Source of the DNA: Dyella sp. M7H15-1
Lineage (GTDB): Bacteria; Pseudomonadota; Gammaproteobacteria; Xanthomonadales; Rhodanobacteraceae
Direction: 5' to 3'
Assembly (NCBI RefSeq): GCF_004114615.1
Contig: NZ_CP035300.1
Coordinates: 496,001-560,000 of the forward strand
Length of the DNA: 64,000 nucleotides
The translations under genes were made by a program, and so were the position numbers. How positions within the stretch are numbered: position 1 is the stretch's first letter; the number at the start of each line of letters is the position of its first letter. Below, one piece after another: positions 33,298 to 46,046 of the stretch. The notes beneath the pieces were generated by a model. It was not told where the DNA came from and searched no databases. It saw only the letters and a list, made by a program, of their open reading frames with translations.

Positions 33298-36200
33298 ATG
33301 GAGCATAGCCAACGCAGGCAAGTGTCGAACGGCGGGATGCATACGGATGCTGTCCCAGGAGGGCGCGAACTATCCGCCTTGCACCGGCATCAGCGTCGCC
33401 TGTTGTATGGTGGTGGATGTCTGCTCTCGCTGCTGATCCTGCTTGCGGCGGCAAGCAGCATCCTCTCGGGCATCAATCGCTATCACGCGCAGCAGCGCGC
33501 GGTTTTCCAGGATGGTCAGGGCGCCATGGATTACTTCTTCGTCCAGCGCGACAGGGCCTACGCCAGCAGTATCAATGCCAGCGATACCTTATGGGCGACA
33601 CGACAGGATTTACTGCTGCAAATCGGCGCTCCGATCGCACGAGATTTTCTGGCGCAGGGACAGCGCGCGCTGGTTACAGCGTCCAACAAAGTCGCGGTAC
33701 CGTGGCTGACGCTTGGCCGCGATGCGGATGGGATGCCGTCCAGCAAGCTAAGCGCCTATCTGGGCCTGATTCATGAGTACTCCGCTTACACCGCCACCAC
33801 GGTTGATTTCGTGCAATCGTCAGGGCGATTGACTGTCTATGCTTATGATCCGTCTGGCGAGCTCTTTACCGTTACAGGTTTTCAGGATGAGGCAGAGCTG
33901 CTTCGTGCGCTCAAGGTTTCTACGCGGGAACAGGCATTTGCCCTGCTCATGCGTAGTGAATTGCACGGCCGCAACATGGATTCCGTTTCTGGAAAGAATG
34001 TGCAAAGCGCAAACGACGAAAGAATGGTGTCCTACTACGGCCTGAATCCTTTCAACGGCGAGCCTTCATTGATTGGATGTACTACGCTGATGGCCGACGG
34101 CAGCATCTATTTACGCCGCATCTCACTGGTGCCCGTGGACAATCTCAAGCAGCGTCTTGTTGATGAAGCATCAGGTACCTTCGCCATCTTCACGCATGAA
34201 GGCGACATGGTGTTGGAGACTGGCGTGTCCTCCTTGTTCCAGCAGGCTGATCTTTCCTCGGCACTGCAGAACCGCGAACTTTGGAAGCATCCATCCGTGG
34301 CTCCCGTGCTGCTGCGTCAACACGGCATCTATCTGGTTGTCGGTTCGTTGCGAGGGGTGGACTGGACCATGGTCCATTTGTATAGCTGGCGGGATGTGGT
34401 GGTAGCCGAGAGAGCCCACGCAACCAAGGTAGCGGCGATGCTGCTGCTGATTTTGGCCGTGTTGTGGATTTTGCTGTGGCGCATGGATCGCCGTGGTTTT
34501 GCTCCTGCTTTGGAGGGAGCTTCCCGGGTCTACGAAAGCGAGGCCTTGAATCGCACCATCATTGAAACATCGCCGATCGGGCTGTGCCTGCTCGATCCGG
34601 AATCAGGTCATCCGATTCTGCAGAACGACATGGTCCGACGCGTTGCGGGTATTGGCGACGCGGCTGAGACCGAAGCATTGCTTGGGCAGCTTGTTTCGCA
34701 CGTGAAAACATTGGGTGATAGCCCGACACACGAATTTCTGTGGATGCTTGAGCTGCCTGATGGCCATTTTCGCCATTTGCAGGTGGCCATGTCGGCGGCC
34801 CATTATCGTCACCAGCCGATACAAGTTTGCACGCTACGCGATGTCACCGTGCAAGCCGAGCTGGAAGAAAATCTTCGCAGGGCCCAGCATGATTCGGAAC
34901 AGGCGCGTGTTGCCGCGGAGTCGGCCAGCCACGCCAAAAGCCATTTTGTGGCGACCATGAGCCATGAAATACGTACGCCGCTCAATGGGGTGCTCGGTCA
35001 TCTGGAACTGTTGGCGCGATCGTCTTTGGGTCCATCGCAGCGTGAGCGGCTTGGTCGCATTCGCCAATCGGCGGATGCATTGCTCGCGATCATCAGCGAT
35101 GTGCTGGATTTTTCGCGCATCGAGGCAGGGCAACTGGATATTGATCCGGCGCCGTTTTCACTCAGATCGTTGATCGAGCAATCGGCCCTGCTGTTTGCGC
35201 CCGCTGCGCAGCGCAATGGCGTGAAATTGTACTTCGCCATCGATACCGAATTGGCGTCGACGTATGTTTCAGATGTGCATCGCATCAGGCAGATTCTCAA
35301 CAATCTGTTGAGCAATGCGGTCAAGTTCACGCAGTCGGGGCGGATCATCCTGCGTGTATCGCCCGGTCCTTCCACAACCGAGGCGGAATCCTGGCTGCGT
35401 TTCCAGGTTATCGATTCAGGCATTGGCATGAACGAGCAGCAGCTTGCGCAGCTCTTCCAGCCATTCGCCCAAGCGGATGCCAGCATTGCCCGTCGCTATG
35501 GCGGCAGCGGCCTGGGTTTGGCGTTATGCCAGCAGATGAGCCAGTTGCTGGGTGGGCGCATCCAGGCTGAAAGCACGGAAAGTGTGGGTAGCGTATTCAC
35601 GCTCGACATTCCTGCGAAAGCGGCAGAGGTATCGGCAGAGGCAGCTAAGCCCTTACTCGGACGTCATCTGGCATTGCTTTCAGCGGCACCGGAATGGCGA
35701 GCGGAAATCGGATCGCTGCTGACTGTCTGGGGCGCCACGGTGACGGTGGCGGCACTGCCTGCCGACTGGCCACTCAATGCAATCCATGCGGGCGATACGC
35801 TGGTGATCTTCGGTATGTCAGGAGCATGGAATCAGGAGGACGAGCAGGTACTGCTTTCGCGCTATGAATACGTGATTCGCGCTTATGCAGAAGGACCGCT
35901 TGTGCCGGAGTTGCGTGATCAAGCGATTGTCGTTTCCTGTTACGACAGTCAGGCTTTGTTGTCGGCGCTGGGAATGGAAACAGAAAACGCCGCCGCATCC
36001 GTGCAGCACGTTGTATCCGAAGGTGTTGCGGTCCGCGGCGCTCGCGGCAGAATCCTTCTGGCCGAAGATAACCCGGTCAACCGTGAACTCATTCAACAGC
36101 AGCTTCAGGAACTGGGATTCGATGTGGATGCTGCAGAGCATGGTGCGGCGGCGCTCGGCAAATGGGTGAATGGCAAGTACATGGCTGTGCTGACCGATAT

Positions 36201-36759
36201 CAATATGCCGCAGATGGATGGCTATGAGTTGGCGCACGCATTGCGCGTGCATGATAGAGAATTGCCCATTCTTGCGATTACCGCTACCGCGTTGGCCAGT
36301 GAAAAGGCGCGTTGCCGTGAGGCAGGCATTTCCGATGTGTTGCTCAAACCACTTACGCTCGACCGTCTTGAAGAGGTGCTGAGCCGTTATGTCCCTTACG
36401 CTCCCAAGACAGAGCAGCGAATTGTTTCTGGGATCGTAACCGACAAGGTATTTCCGCTGCATGTACGTCGCGTGTTTGTGGATAGAGGGATGAGCGACCT
36501 CGTCGTCTTGCGTGATGCTATGGCCAGACAGGATGCCCAAGGATTGATCGATGTGATCCATGGTTTCAAAGGCGCACTGCTTATGCTTGGTGAATCCGAT
36601 GCCGCGAGGGAGTGCTCAGTGCTGGAGTCGCGATTACATGAAGCAGGGCTGGCAGCCGTGACTAGTGATGTGTCCCACTTGCAACAAATTCTGCTTGAAG
36701 TGGTGCAGCGTTACGAGGCAGGTCTGGGCGAGTCTGAAGTGCCGGCCTCTGGTGGTTAG
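33298..36759 (+). CDS. Hybrid sensor histidine kinase (CHASE-type sensor, PAS, HisKA, HATPase, REC, HPt)
   Basis: The 1153-residue protein has a first membrane helix at about 37-57, a periplasmic sensor domain (about 60-370, with the CHASE4-like [12 protein letters not shown] near 78) and a second helix at about 378-395. A PAS-like region follows (about 415-515). HisKA has the phospho-His at 556 ([11 protein letters not shown]), and HATPase runs about 660-775 ([25 protein letters not shown]). A degenerate receiver-like segment comes next (about 785-890). The receiver has Asp 967 ([11 protein letters not shown]). A C-terminal HPt has His 1088 (VIHGFKGA). All phosphorelay residues are intact. 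No response regulator is adjacent, so the output is elsewhere. The degenerate segment is placed like the ABL domain of RcsC. Confidence 0.92.
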   Translation: MEHSQRRQVSNGGMHTDAVPGGRELSALHRHQRRLLYGGGCLLSLLILLAAASSILSGINRYHAQQRAVFQDGQGAMDYFFVQRDRAYASSINASDTLWATRQDLLLQIGAPIARDFLAQGQRALVTASNKVAVPWLTLGRDADGMPSSKLSAYLGLIHEYSAYTATTVDFVQSSGRLTVYAYDPSGELFTVTGFQDEAELLRALKVSTREQAFALLMRSELHGRNMDSVSGKNVQSANDERMVSYYGLNPFNGEPSLIGCTTLMADGSIYLRRISLVPVDNLKQRLVDEASGTFAIFTHEGDMVLETGVSSLFQQADLSSALQNRELWKHPSVAPVLLRQHGIYLVVGSLRGVDWTMVHLYSWRDVVVAERAHATKVAAMLLLILAVLWILLWRMDRRGFAPALEGASRVYESEALNRTIIETSPIGLCLLDPESGHPILQNDMVRRVAGIGDAAETEALLGQLVSHVKTLGDSPTHEFLWMLELPDGHFRHLQVAMSAAHYRHQPIQVCTLRDVTVQAELEENLRRAQHDSEQARVAAESASHAKSHFVATMSHEIRTPLNGVLGHLELLARSSLGPSQRERLGRIRQSADALLAIISDVLDFSRIEAGQLDIDPAPFSLRSLIEQSALLFAPAAQRNGVKLYFAIDTELASTYVSDVHRIRQILNNLLSNAVKFTQSGRIILRVSPGPSTTEAESWLRFQVIDSGIGMNEQQLAQLFQPFAQADASIARRYGGSGLGLALCQQMSQLLGGRIQAESTESVGSVFTLDIPAKAAEVSAEAAKPLLGRHLALLSAAPEWRAEIGSLLTVWGATVTVAALPADWPLNAIHAGDTLVIFGMSGAWNQEDEQVLLSRYEYVIRAYAEGPLVPELRDQAIVVSCYDSQALLSALGMETENAAASVQHVVSEGVAVRGARGRILLAEDNPVNRELIQQQLQELGFDVDAAEHGAAALGKWVNGKYMAVLTDINMPQMDGYELAHALRVHDRELPILAITATALASEKARCREAGISDVLLKPLTLDRLEEVLSRYVPYAPKTEQRIVSGIVTDKVFPLHVRRVFVDRGMSDLVVLRDAMARQDAQGLIDVIHGFKGALLMLGESDAARECSVLESRLHEAGLAAVTSDVSHLQQILLEVVQRYEAGLGESEVPASGG

Positions 36760-36797
36760 AGAGTCGGACAATCCGAGGATACTATTCGGCTGTGTCT

Positions 36798-36809
36798 GAT
36801 AGCGCTATC
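36798..36809. promoter_or_regulatory. Short palindrome upstream of small ORF
   Basis: gatagcgctatc is a perfect 12-base palindrome 84 bases before the 36882 frame. It may be an operator; evidence is weak. Confidence 0.3.
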
Positions 36810-36881
36810 GACCTATAAGTTTAGGCTTGCGTCATAGGTTGTTTTATTTGGCGTTAAGCGTAAACAGAAGAGTGCAAGCAA

Positions 36882-37115
36882 GTGAAAGAGTTTGATGAAA
36901 TGGAAGTCGACTCGCTCTTGCTGGGTTTCAGCGACTTGAGCGAGATTCAGCAAGCGATGTTTCTGGAAGGCTTGAACAGATACCTGTTCGTCTCACCAAG
37001 TCGTCGGCGTCAGTTGCGCCTGCATTGGAGGAAATCCTGGCAGTGCAGGGATAAAAGTGCGAGCGAGGATATGCATGAATCCGATGTGGATTGTTCGCCC
37101 GACGATGCTCCATGA
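36882..37115 (+). CDS. Small hypothetical acidic protein
   Basis: The 77-residue frame starts with an acidic N-terminus (KEFDEMEVDSLLLGFSDLSE), then has LEGLNRYLFVSPSRRRQLRLHW and a Ser/Asp-rich C-terminus. It has no membrane or signal segment, and no family is recognised. It follows the kinase by 122 bases on the same strand but overlaps the toxin-antitoxin remnant on the other strand from 36993. A GTG start at 36882 and the weak ribosome site leave its reality uncertain. Confidence 0.4.
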   Translation: MKEFDEMEVDSLLLGFSDLSEIQQAMFLEGLNRYLFVSPSRRRQLRLHWRKSWQCRDKSASEDMHESDVDCSPDDAP

Positions 37116-37373
37116 AGCGATGCGCATCACTTCTTCGGCCACTGCTGTGCACGCCTTCAACGCTTCGCGTTGACGCTGCATGTTATCCTTCACGACGTCG
37201 TGCGGCACCCACTCCGTATTCTCCGTATTCGGGTCGTCAGCCTCGGCGAGGCCTTGCTCGACCTGCACGCGGAACCATTTATCGTGTTCGACCGCCTCGT
37301 GCGTTCGCTTCAATGCTTCTACACGGTCAGGCCGCGTTCGCGCTGTCGGTCTGTCTTTCGGGTGCCGAAGCAT
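36993..37373 (-). pseudogene. Remnant of a ParD/StbD-type antitoxin with toxin fragment
   Basis: From ATG 37373 the frame encodes a protein with HDKWFRVQVEQGLAEADDP, followed by WVPHDVVKDNMQRQREALKA. The latter resembles StbD/ParD-like antitoxins, whose genes end soon after a VPH(D/E) motif. The frame runs on into TAVAEEVMRIASW, which resembles the start of a RelE/ParE toxin, but the rest is unrelated. It appears to be a decayed toxin-antitoxin pair fused by deletion. It sits next to tRNA-Phe, a common integration spot. Upstream of 37373 the frame simply translates the tRNA and should not be counted. Confidence 0.5.
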
Positions 37374-37462
37374 ATAGCTCCCATGACTTTGCCGCCTGTG
37401 GTGAAGCAGGGAGTGGGCGTAGAAAGAACATATCACCCCGCTCCCTAGTGCTCCCACAAACG

Positions 37463-37492
37463 AAAAAGCCCACTCATCGGAGTGGGCTTTTT
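37463..37492. terminator. Bidirectional terminator downstream of tRNA-Phe
   Basis: The sequence aaaaagcccactcatcggag plus tgggcttttt forms a 12-base stem, with T runs in both directions. It begins 12 bases after the tRNA 3' end on the minus strand, so it is the tRNA terminator. Confidence 0.88.
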
Positions 37493-37504
37493 CGTTGAAT
37501 TCAA

Positions 37505-37580
37505 TGGTGGCCGGGGACGGAATCGAACCGCCGACACAGGGATTTTCAATCCCTTGCTCTACCAACTGAGCTACCCGGCC
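37505..37580 (-). tRNA. tRNA-Phe (GAA)
   Basis: The minus strand reads a complete 76-base cloverleaf beginning GGCCGGGTAGCTCAGTTGG and ending with an encoded CCA. The anticodon stem gggat / atccc encloses a loop with GAA (37544-37546 region), and the T-arm GGTTCGATTCC is intact. The terminator follows directly. It is a complete, functional tRNA. Confidence 0.96.
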
Positions 37581-37627
37581 AGGGTATTGCGTGGAGCCGC
37601 TCATTAAATCGAATGAAGGACTCTGCG

Positions 37628-37912
37628 TCAAGACTCTGCGTTGGGGGCTTTGTAGCCTTCGGGCTTTTTGGCCTCGTCTTCGCCGCCAAACAAGAATTTT
37701 TCCATTTCGCCGCCAAGGAACTGGCGGGATTTTGGGTCGAGCGGGTTGAGACGGTATTCGTTAATCAGCATGGTTTGATGTTTCAGCCACTGCTGCCATG
37801 CAGGCTTGGAAATTTCGGCGTAGATGCGCTGACCCAGTGGGCCGGGCCAGGGGGCAAAGTCCAGGCCTTCGGCGTCGATGCCTAGCTTGGCGCAGTGAAT
37901 CGTGCGGTTCAT
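37628..37912 (-). CDS. yggX: Fe(II)-trafficking / oxidative-damage protection protein YggX
   Basis: The 94-residue protein has the conserved N-terminus [22 protein letters not shown] with the single cysteine, and the [21 protein letters not shown] core. These define YggX, a small cytoplasmic protein that protects iron-sulfur clusters. It is the last gene of the mutY-yggX group, 41 bases after the MutY stop and across a 20-base palindrome. The assignment is very secure. Confidence 0.95.
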   Translation of the reverse strand: MNRTIHCAKLGIDAEGLDFAPWPGPLGQRIYAEISKPAWQQWLKHQTMLINEYRLNPLDPKSRQFLGGEMEKFLFGGEDEAKKPEGYKAPNAES

Positions 37913-37932
37913 CGGTATATCTCGTCTTTGTA

Positions 37933-37952
37933 TTAAGGCAGCGCTGCCTTAA
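37933..37952. repeat. 20-base perfect palindrome between mutY and yggX
   Basis: ttaaggcagcgctgccttaa is a perfect palindrome one base after the mutY stop. Half of it equals the dispersed motif agcgttgccttaa seen elsewhere, so it may be a related repeat as well as a transcript hairpin. Confidence 0.55.
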
Positions 37953-37953
37953 G

Positions 37954-39003
37954 TTACGACCCGACAGGTTCGGGCAAGGTCGTCAACAGGGTTCGTACGG
38001 GGGCAGGCAGGCCAAGCGAAGGCAGTTCGTTTAGGGCGCACCAGCGCAGGCTGGGATTATCCGCGATTGCGTGCGCAGGTGCTGCATGGTCGAACAGCAA
38101 AGGCTGGATCTGCAGGCGGTAATGACTGAATACATGCACGAAGGGTGTGAGCGATTGTGCGTCTTCGATTCGCGCGTTGCACTGCGCTTGGCGCCATGCG
38201 CTATCGCTGTCTTCAGCCTCGGGAAGGCTCCACAAACCCGACCATACACCTTGTAGGCCACGTCGCTGCAGCATCACGCGACCTTCGCGATCGCGAACGA
38301 TCAGCATGACGGTACTGCGCGTTGGAATAGCCTTGCCAGGTTTCGGTGTGGGGAGTTGTGCGGTGAGATTGTCGCGTACGGCAACACAATCGACACGTGC
38401 TGGGCATTCGGTGCAAAGTGGTCGCGTACGCACGCAGAGGGTGGCGCCCAGATCCATGATCGCCTGCGTATAGTCGGCCGTGCGCCCAACCGGAGTGTGC
38501 TCGTCGGCGCGTTGCCAGAGTTGTTTCTCAACGTCACGTTCGCTCGGATGGCCGAAGATACCGTGGAAGCGCGTCAGAACGCGCTTTACATTGCCATCGA
38601 GGATGGGCAAGCGCAGACCATAAGCCTGGGCAAGTATCGCGCCGGCGGTCGAGCGGCCAATGCCCGGTAACGCCATCAGTGCAGCGAAGTCGCGCGGCAT
38701 GTCACCGTTATGTTGCTCCACGCACAGTTGTGCGGCCTTGTGCAGAAAGCGCGCCCGGCGGTAATAGCCAAGTCCGGACCACAGTGCGAGCACAGTGTCT
38801 TCATCGGCCGTGGCAAGATCGCGCAACGTAGGCAACTGCGTCACGAAGCGCTGGAAGTAAGGAATGACCGTGGCAACTTGTGTTTGTTGCAGCATGATCT
38901 CCGACAGCCATACACGATAGGCATCGCGCGGATGCTGCCAGGGCAGGTCGTGGCGTCCATGGTCATCGAACCAGGCAAGCAGAGTGTTGGCGAACGAAGT
39001 CAC
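37954..39003 (-). CDS. mutY: A/G-specific adenine glycosylase MutY
   Basis: The frame is open to 39591, but GTG 39003 overlaps the TGA of the upstream gene (GTGA) and starts exactly at the MutY N-terminus (TSFANTLLAWFDDHGR), giving 349 residues. It has the helix-hairpin-helix LPGIGRSTAGAI, the catalytic Asp in ILDGNVKRVLTR, and the 4Fe-4S cysteines CVRTRPLCTECPARVDC. A C-terminal NUDIX-like domain (MLIVRDREGRVMLQRRG) recognises 8-oxoG. It removes A opposite 8-oxoG. It is co-transcribed with an AsmA-like gene, ftsY and yggX. Confidence 0.96.
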   Translation of the reverse strand: MTSFANTLLAWFDDHGRHDLPWQHPRDAYRVWLSEIMLQQTQVATVIPYFQRFVTQLPTLRDLATADEDTVLALWSGLGYYRRARFLHKAAQLCVEQHNGDMPRDFAALMALPGIGRSTAGAILAQAYGLRLPILDGNVKRVLTRFHGIFGHPSERDVEKQLWQRADEHTPVGRTADYTQAIMDLGATLCVRTRPLCTECPARVDCVAVRDNLTAQLPTPKPGKAIPTRSTVMLIVRDREGRVMLQRRGLQGVWSGLWSLPEAEDSDSAWRQAQCNARIEDAQSLTPFVHVFSHYRLQIQPLLFDHAAPAHAIADNPSLRWCALNELPSLGLPAPVRTLLTTLPEPVGS

Positions 39004-40088
39004 GGATGCGGTGCTGCGGTTTTGGCGGAAGCGGCAACAGTACTGGCGCTGGCAGGTACGGCGTTGCCGGTCTGGATGCTCAGACCTTCGATATGCACGC
39101 GGCCTATGTCGAACGTAGCCATGTCGACCTGGCCGTTGCCGGGTGGCGTGGAAATCTGTGGGCCCTGTGGATTGGCCAACTGGTTCCACCATTGTGCCAA
39201 GGCCAACGGCGATAGCTCCAGATCTATATGGTTGTCCTTGCCCAACAGGCTGATGTGCAGCAGCAAGGGATTGTTTTGTCCGGCGGGTGTCAATAACACG
39301 GCGGCGTCGTAGTTGCTTTCGTTCGCCTCGCTGTATTTGCCATGCAACTGCAGGGAAATATCGGTGGCACCTTTCCAGCGAGCACGCCCGGCAAGATGCA
39401 GTGCAGTCGCGCTGCTGTCGGTCGCATGTACGGTGATATCGTCGAGCATCAATACGCTGTTGGCGATGCTTGGCACGATGGATAGTTCCAGTTGCAGGGG
39501 TCTGCCACGAGGTTCCTTGCCCGACAGATGGATGCTGAAGGCTTGCCCAGACATCAAGCGGCCAGTATCGAGCGAAACATCGCTCAGCCATTCATTGTTG
39601 TTTTCCATCACGCTGCCATTGCGAATGCGTACACCCGTAACGATACGAGGAATCTGGCCAGGCATGGCGGCCGATTGCGGTGGCAGCGACATTAGCCAGG
39701 CTTGTAACGCATCCAGATCCACGCGCGGTGAATTGATCTGCATGCGCGAGATCACCATCGGGCCGCCGAACACCGTACGCCAGGGCAGCACGAGCCGTCC
39801 GTTGGCAGCCTGCAGGATTGGGTAGTTCGCCGTGTTACCCGTGCCCACGCTGCGCGCGATCAGCGTGATGCCTTCCAGATGCAGCGCCGGGCGTGGAAAC
39901 AGGGTGGGGCTGGCAGGGCTGGACAGGGTGAGCTGCAGGCCGGCATCCACGGCTTGCTCTTTCAACATTGCCGTAAAGCGATCCGGTTGCAGCAGCAAGT
40001 AGAGCGCTGCGAGCACCGCAAGCAGGCCGCCGCCGAGCACGCTGGCGGCGACAATCAGCAGCAGTCGCAGCGGGCGTGGCGAGGCCAT
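39000..40088 (-). CDS. AsmA-family-like envelope protein
   Basis: The 362-residue protein has an N-terminal membrane helix (LLLIVAASVLGGGLLAVLAAL) and a large periplasmic part of AsmA-type repeats: LSSPASPTLFPRPALHLEG, RMQINSPRVDLDALQAWL, VRIRNGSVM. It is shorter than full AsmA. The family is linked to outer-membrane lipid homeostasis. The gene starts by overlapping the stop of ftsY by one base (TGATG) and ends overlapping mutY, so the three form one operon. Its exact function is not established. Confidence 0.75.
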   Translation of the reverse strand: MASPRPLRLLLIVAASVLGGGLLAVLAALYLLLQPDRFTAMLKEQAVDAGLQLTLSSPASPTLFPRPALHLEGITLIARSVGTGNTANYPILQAANGRLVLPWRTVFGGPMVISRMQINSPRVDLDALQAWLMSLPPQSAAMPGQIPRIVTGVRIRNGSVMENNNEWLSDVSLDTGRLMSGQAFSIHLSGKEPRGRPLQLELSIVPSIANSVLMLDDITVHATDSSATALHLAGRARWKGATDISLQLHGKYSEANESNYDAAVLLTPAGQNNPLLLHISLLGKDNHIDLELSPLALAQWWNQLANPQGPQISTPPGNGQVDMATFDIGRVHIEGLSIQTGNAVPASASTVAASAKTAAPHP

Positions 40089-41170
40089 CAGGTGTGCGCG
40101 AACTCAGCAGGGAGCAATCCGTCGACGTAGGCTTCCGCGTCGAATACGCGCAAATCCGTGGCGGTTTCGCCGAGGCCGACAAAACGGATCGGCAGACCGA
40201 ACTCGCGTGCCAGTGCGAATACCACGCCACCTTTGGCGGTGCCATCGAGCTTGGTGACCACCAGGCCCGTCACACCAACGACCTGGCGGAACTGGCGCAC
40301 CTGGTTCACAGCGTTCTGGCCCGTCGTGCCATCAATCACCATCAGCACTTCGTGTGGCGCTTCGGCGTCGAGTTTTTTTAGTACGCGCGCGATCTTGCCC
40401 AGCTCGTCCATCAGGCCACCCTGGGTGTGCAGTCGGCCCGCAGTGTCGGCAACCAGCACGTCAGCACTGCGTGAACGCGCGGCTTGCAGCGCGTCGAAGA
40501 TCACGCTGGCGGCATCGGCATCTTGGCCTTGTGAAATAACCGGAACCTGGTTGCGCTCACCCCAGGTTTTGAGCTGCTCCACGGCGGCGGCGCGAAAGGT
40601 GTCGCCAGCGGCGAGCAGCACCTGGTGGCCTTCATCGCGCCAGCGGCGGGCGAGCTTGCCGATGGTGGTGGTCTTGCCCGCGCCATTGATACCCACCGTA
40701 AGCACCACGAACGGCTTGCGGCCGTTGATATCCAGCGAATGCTGCACCGGCTTGAGCAGGCCGATCAATTCTTGCCGCAAGGCTTGCAGCAGCGCGTCGG
40801 CATCGGCGAACTCTCGCTTATGCATCCGTTTGCGCAGGTTCTCGACCAGTGTCGTGCTCGCCTCGATGCCTACGTCGGCGGTGATCAGGGTGGTTTCCAG
40901 TTCATCCAGCAGGCTGTCGTCCAGCTTGGGATGGCGTGAGAACAGCGAGGAGAGGCCGCGTGCGAATACGCTGCCAGAAAGCCGCTCGCGCCAGCCGCGC
41001 TTGGCTGGTGCGTCAGCAGCAGATTCCGCTGCGATGGAGGCAACGGGGGGCGCTTCCACGACAGAAGGCGCTTCCGGCTCGGCTGTTTCCGCCGGCGCTT
41101 GGCTGATCGCTTCCTCGTTGGTTTCCCCGGTACCGTTCTCAGTGGGCTTCTTCTTCCAAAACTTGAGCAT
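40088..41170 (-). CDS. ftsY: Signal recognition particle receptor FtsY
   Basis: The 360-residue protein has an acidic N-terminal A domain (about 1-65) and the NG domain: VLTVGINGAGKTTTIGKLA (P-loop), VLVADTAGRLHTQGGLMDEL and VVTKLDGTAKGGV, ending with FVGLGETATDLRVFD. It docks SRP-bound ribosomes at the inner membrane, using GTP. The operon begins here; rsmD lies 73 bases away on the other strand. The identity is very secure. Confidence 0.97.
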   Translation of the reverse strand: MLKFWKKKPTENGTGETNEEAISQAPAETAEPEAPSVVEAPPVASIAAESAADAPAKRGWRERLSGSVFARGLSSLFSRHPKLDDSLLDELETTLITADVGIEASTTLVENLRKRMHKREFADADALLQALRQELIGLLKPVQHSLDINGRKPFVVLTVGINGAGKTTTIGKLARRWRDEGHQVLLAAGDTFRAAAVEQLKTWGERNQVPVISQGQDADAASVIFDALQAARSRSADVLVADTAGRLHTQGGLMDELGKIARVLKKLDAEAPHEVLMVIDGTTGQNAVNQVRQFRQVVGVTGLVVTKLDGTAKGGVVFALAREFGLPIRFVGLGETATDLRVFDAEAYVDGLLPAEFAHT

Positions 41171-41243
41171 GAGCGGCTTGATTCAAAGACAATAGGCGAA
41201 TGCTATCACTCCGACCCGTACTGTCCGCTGAGGGTGCCGGTAC

Positions 41244-41801
41244 ATGAAGGCCGCACCCGGACGTATCCGTATTATTGGCGGGTACTTGCGTAATTCGCGC
41301 CTGAACGTACCCGACCTCCCGGGATTGCGGCCCACCGCCGAGCGGGTGCGCGAAACCCTGTTCAACTGGCTCGCGCCAACGATTGCCGGGGTGCGAGCTC
41401 TGGACCTGTGTGCAGGCACCGGTGCGCTAGGAATCGAAGCGCTTTCGCGGGGTGCTGATAGCGTGCAGTTTGTCGAGTCGGATGCCTCGGTCGCAGACGC
41501 CTTGCGTGGCAATCTGATCCGGCTGAAAGCCAGCGGAGGCGAGGTGGCGAGGCTGGATGCGATGCGTTTTCTGCAACGCGCGGCCCAGCCGTTCGAACTG
41601 GTGTTCCTGGACCCACCCTTTGCTGCGCAGTTATGGACACCGCTGGCGCAAAAGTTGGAGGAGGGCGGTTGGCTTGCTAATGCAACTCAAATTTATGTGG
41701 AATCGCCACGTGAGCAGGTGCCCATGCTGCCCGTCAACTGGCTATTGCACCGCGAGGGCCATGCGGGAGAGGTGCGCTTTGCGCTCTATCGCCGCACCTG
41801 A
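41244..41801 (+). CDS. rsmD: 16S rRNA (guanine966-N2)-methyltransferase RsmD
   Basis: The 185-residue protein has the RsmD pattern: IRIIGGYLRNSRLNVPDLPGLRPT, the SAM site LDLCAGTGALGIEALSRGA, and the catalytic LVFLDPPFA. It methylates G966 of 16S rRNA in the small subunit. It is divergent from ftsY and followed by coaD, as in many gammaproteobacteria. The assignment is very secure. Confidence 0.96.
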   Translation: MKAAPGRIRIIGGYLRNSRLNVPDLPGLRPTAERVRETLFNWLAPTIAGVRALDLCAGTGALGIEALSRGADSVQFVESDASVADALRGNLIRLKASGGEVARLDAMRFLQRAAQPFELVFLDPPFAAQLWTPLAQKLEEGGWLANATQIYVESPREQVPMLPVNWLLHREGHAGEVRFALYRRT

Positions 41802-41825
41802 GTCGATCCGACTGGTGATGACGGT

Positions 41826-42918
<1,093 letters not shown>

Positions 42919-42930
42919 TGCACCGCGCTT

Positions 42931-42967
42931 CTCCCTCTCCCCTACGGGGAGAGGGCTGGGGTGAGGG
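42931..42967. repeat. REP-like hairpin after lipoprotein gene
   Basis: ccctctcccc and ggggagaggg form a 10-base stem with a 3-base loop at 42933-42955. It is followed by ctggggtgagggc, a common repetitive intergenic pattern in this group of bacteria. Confidence 0.6.
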
Positions 42968-42994
42968 CCAATCTTGTAGTGACTGGCCAAATAA

Positions 42995-45066
<2,072 letters not shown>

Positions 45067-45170
45067 GGCTGCACACAACACCGATCTCACATCCATGAAA
45101 CGCCTGGGTGCGATAATGACGCACCACTCCAGGCACTTGCTGCGCTGGCCCATCAGCCAGGATGTAACCC

Positions 45171-46019
45171 ATGCAGTTTTGGTCGATCAACGGAAATACG
45201 CAGAAACTCGATGGCGGCGCGATGTTTGGCAACGCGCCGAAGGCGATGTGGTCGCGCTGGATCGCACCGGATGAATTCAACCGTATCCCGCTGGCCTGCC
45301 GCTGCCTGCTGGTGAAAGATCTCGATGGGCGCAATGTGTTGTTCGAAACCGGTATCGGCGCATTTTTCGAACCTTCGTTGCGTGAACGCTATGGCGTAGT
45401 CGAAAGTCACCATGTTTTGCTCGAGTCGCTGGCCGAAGCGGGTTTGTCGCATGAAGACATCGACGTGGTGGTGCTTTCACATCTGCATTTTGATCACGCC
45501 GGCGGTCTGCTCGCGGCGTGGGCGGAAGGTAAGCCACCACAACTCCTTTTCTCGCACGCGAAGTTCCTGGTCGGTACGGCGCATTGGCAGCGCGCCCTGA
45601 AACCGCATCCGCGCGATCGCGCTTCATTCATTCCGGAACTGCAGCAACTGCTGATGCAAAGCGGTCGATTGGAACGGGTGGCTGGCGAGTACTCACAGAC
45701 ATTGGGACAGTCCGTGCGCTTCCATTTTTCCGACGGTCATACGCCCGGACTGATGCTGGCGGAATGCGCCGGCGTAGTTTTTTGCGCCGACCTGATCCCG
45801 GGCCGGCCGTGGGTGCATTTGCCGATTACCATGGGCTACGACCGCTTTCCGGAAGCACTGATCGAGGAAAAGCGCGCTTTTCTGGATGACAAGCTCGCAC
45901 GTAATGTACGGCTGTTCTTCACCCACGACCATGCCTGCGCCATGGCCCGCGTGACACGCGACGAGCGTGGGCGTTATGGTACGACTGACGAACAGCCTGC
46001 ATTACGCGGCACTATTTGA
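45171..46019 (+). CDS. Metallo-beta-lactamase-fold hydrolase
   Basis: The 282-residue protein has the metal-binding HLHFDHAGG (about 103-111) and further His/Asp ligands in [10 protein letters not shown] and FFTHDHAC. It lacks a signal peptide, so it is cytoplasmic. The extended N-terminus ([19 protein letters not shown]) resembles quorum-quenching or sulfatase-type MBL proteins of the AttM/lactonase group, but the specific reaction is open. It follows ggt by 104 bases and precedes a TMEM43-type gene. Confidence 0.85.
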   Translation: MQFWSINGNTQKLDGGAMFGNAPKAMWSRWIAPDEFNRIPLACRCLLVKDLDGRNVLFETGIGAFFEPSLRERYGVVESHHVLLESLAEAGLSHEDIDVVVLSHLHFDHAGGLLAAWAEGKPPQLLFSHAKFLVGTAHWQRALKPHPRDRASFIPELQQLLMQSGRLERVAGEYSQTLGQSVRFHFSDGHTPGLMLAECAGVVFCADLIPGRPWVHLPITMGYDRFPEALIEEKRAFLDDKLARNVRLFFTHDHACAMARVTRDERGRYGTTDEQPALRGTI

Positions 46020-46046
46020 CAATTCATCCTTCCGGCCGGAGGTTCG

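Noticed and set aside
37374-37631. N-terminal part of a 212-residue minus-strand frame
   Set aside because: The stretch is a translation of tRNA-Phe and its terminator (GRVAQLVEQGIENP is a typical tRNA artefact), not protein-coding.
39004-39591. N-terminal extension of MutY
   Set aside because: It is antisense-free but lies inside the AsmA-like gene in another frame; MutY homology starts at GTG 39003, which overlaps the previous stop.
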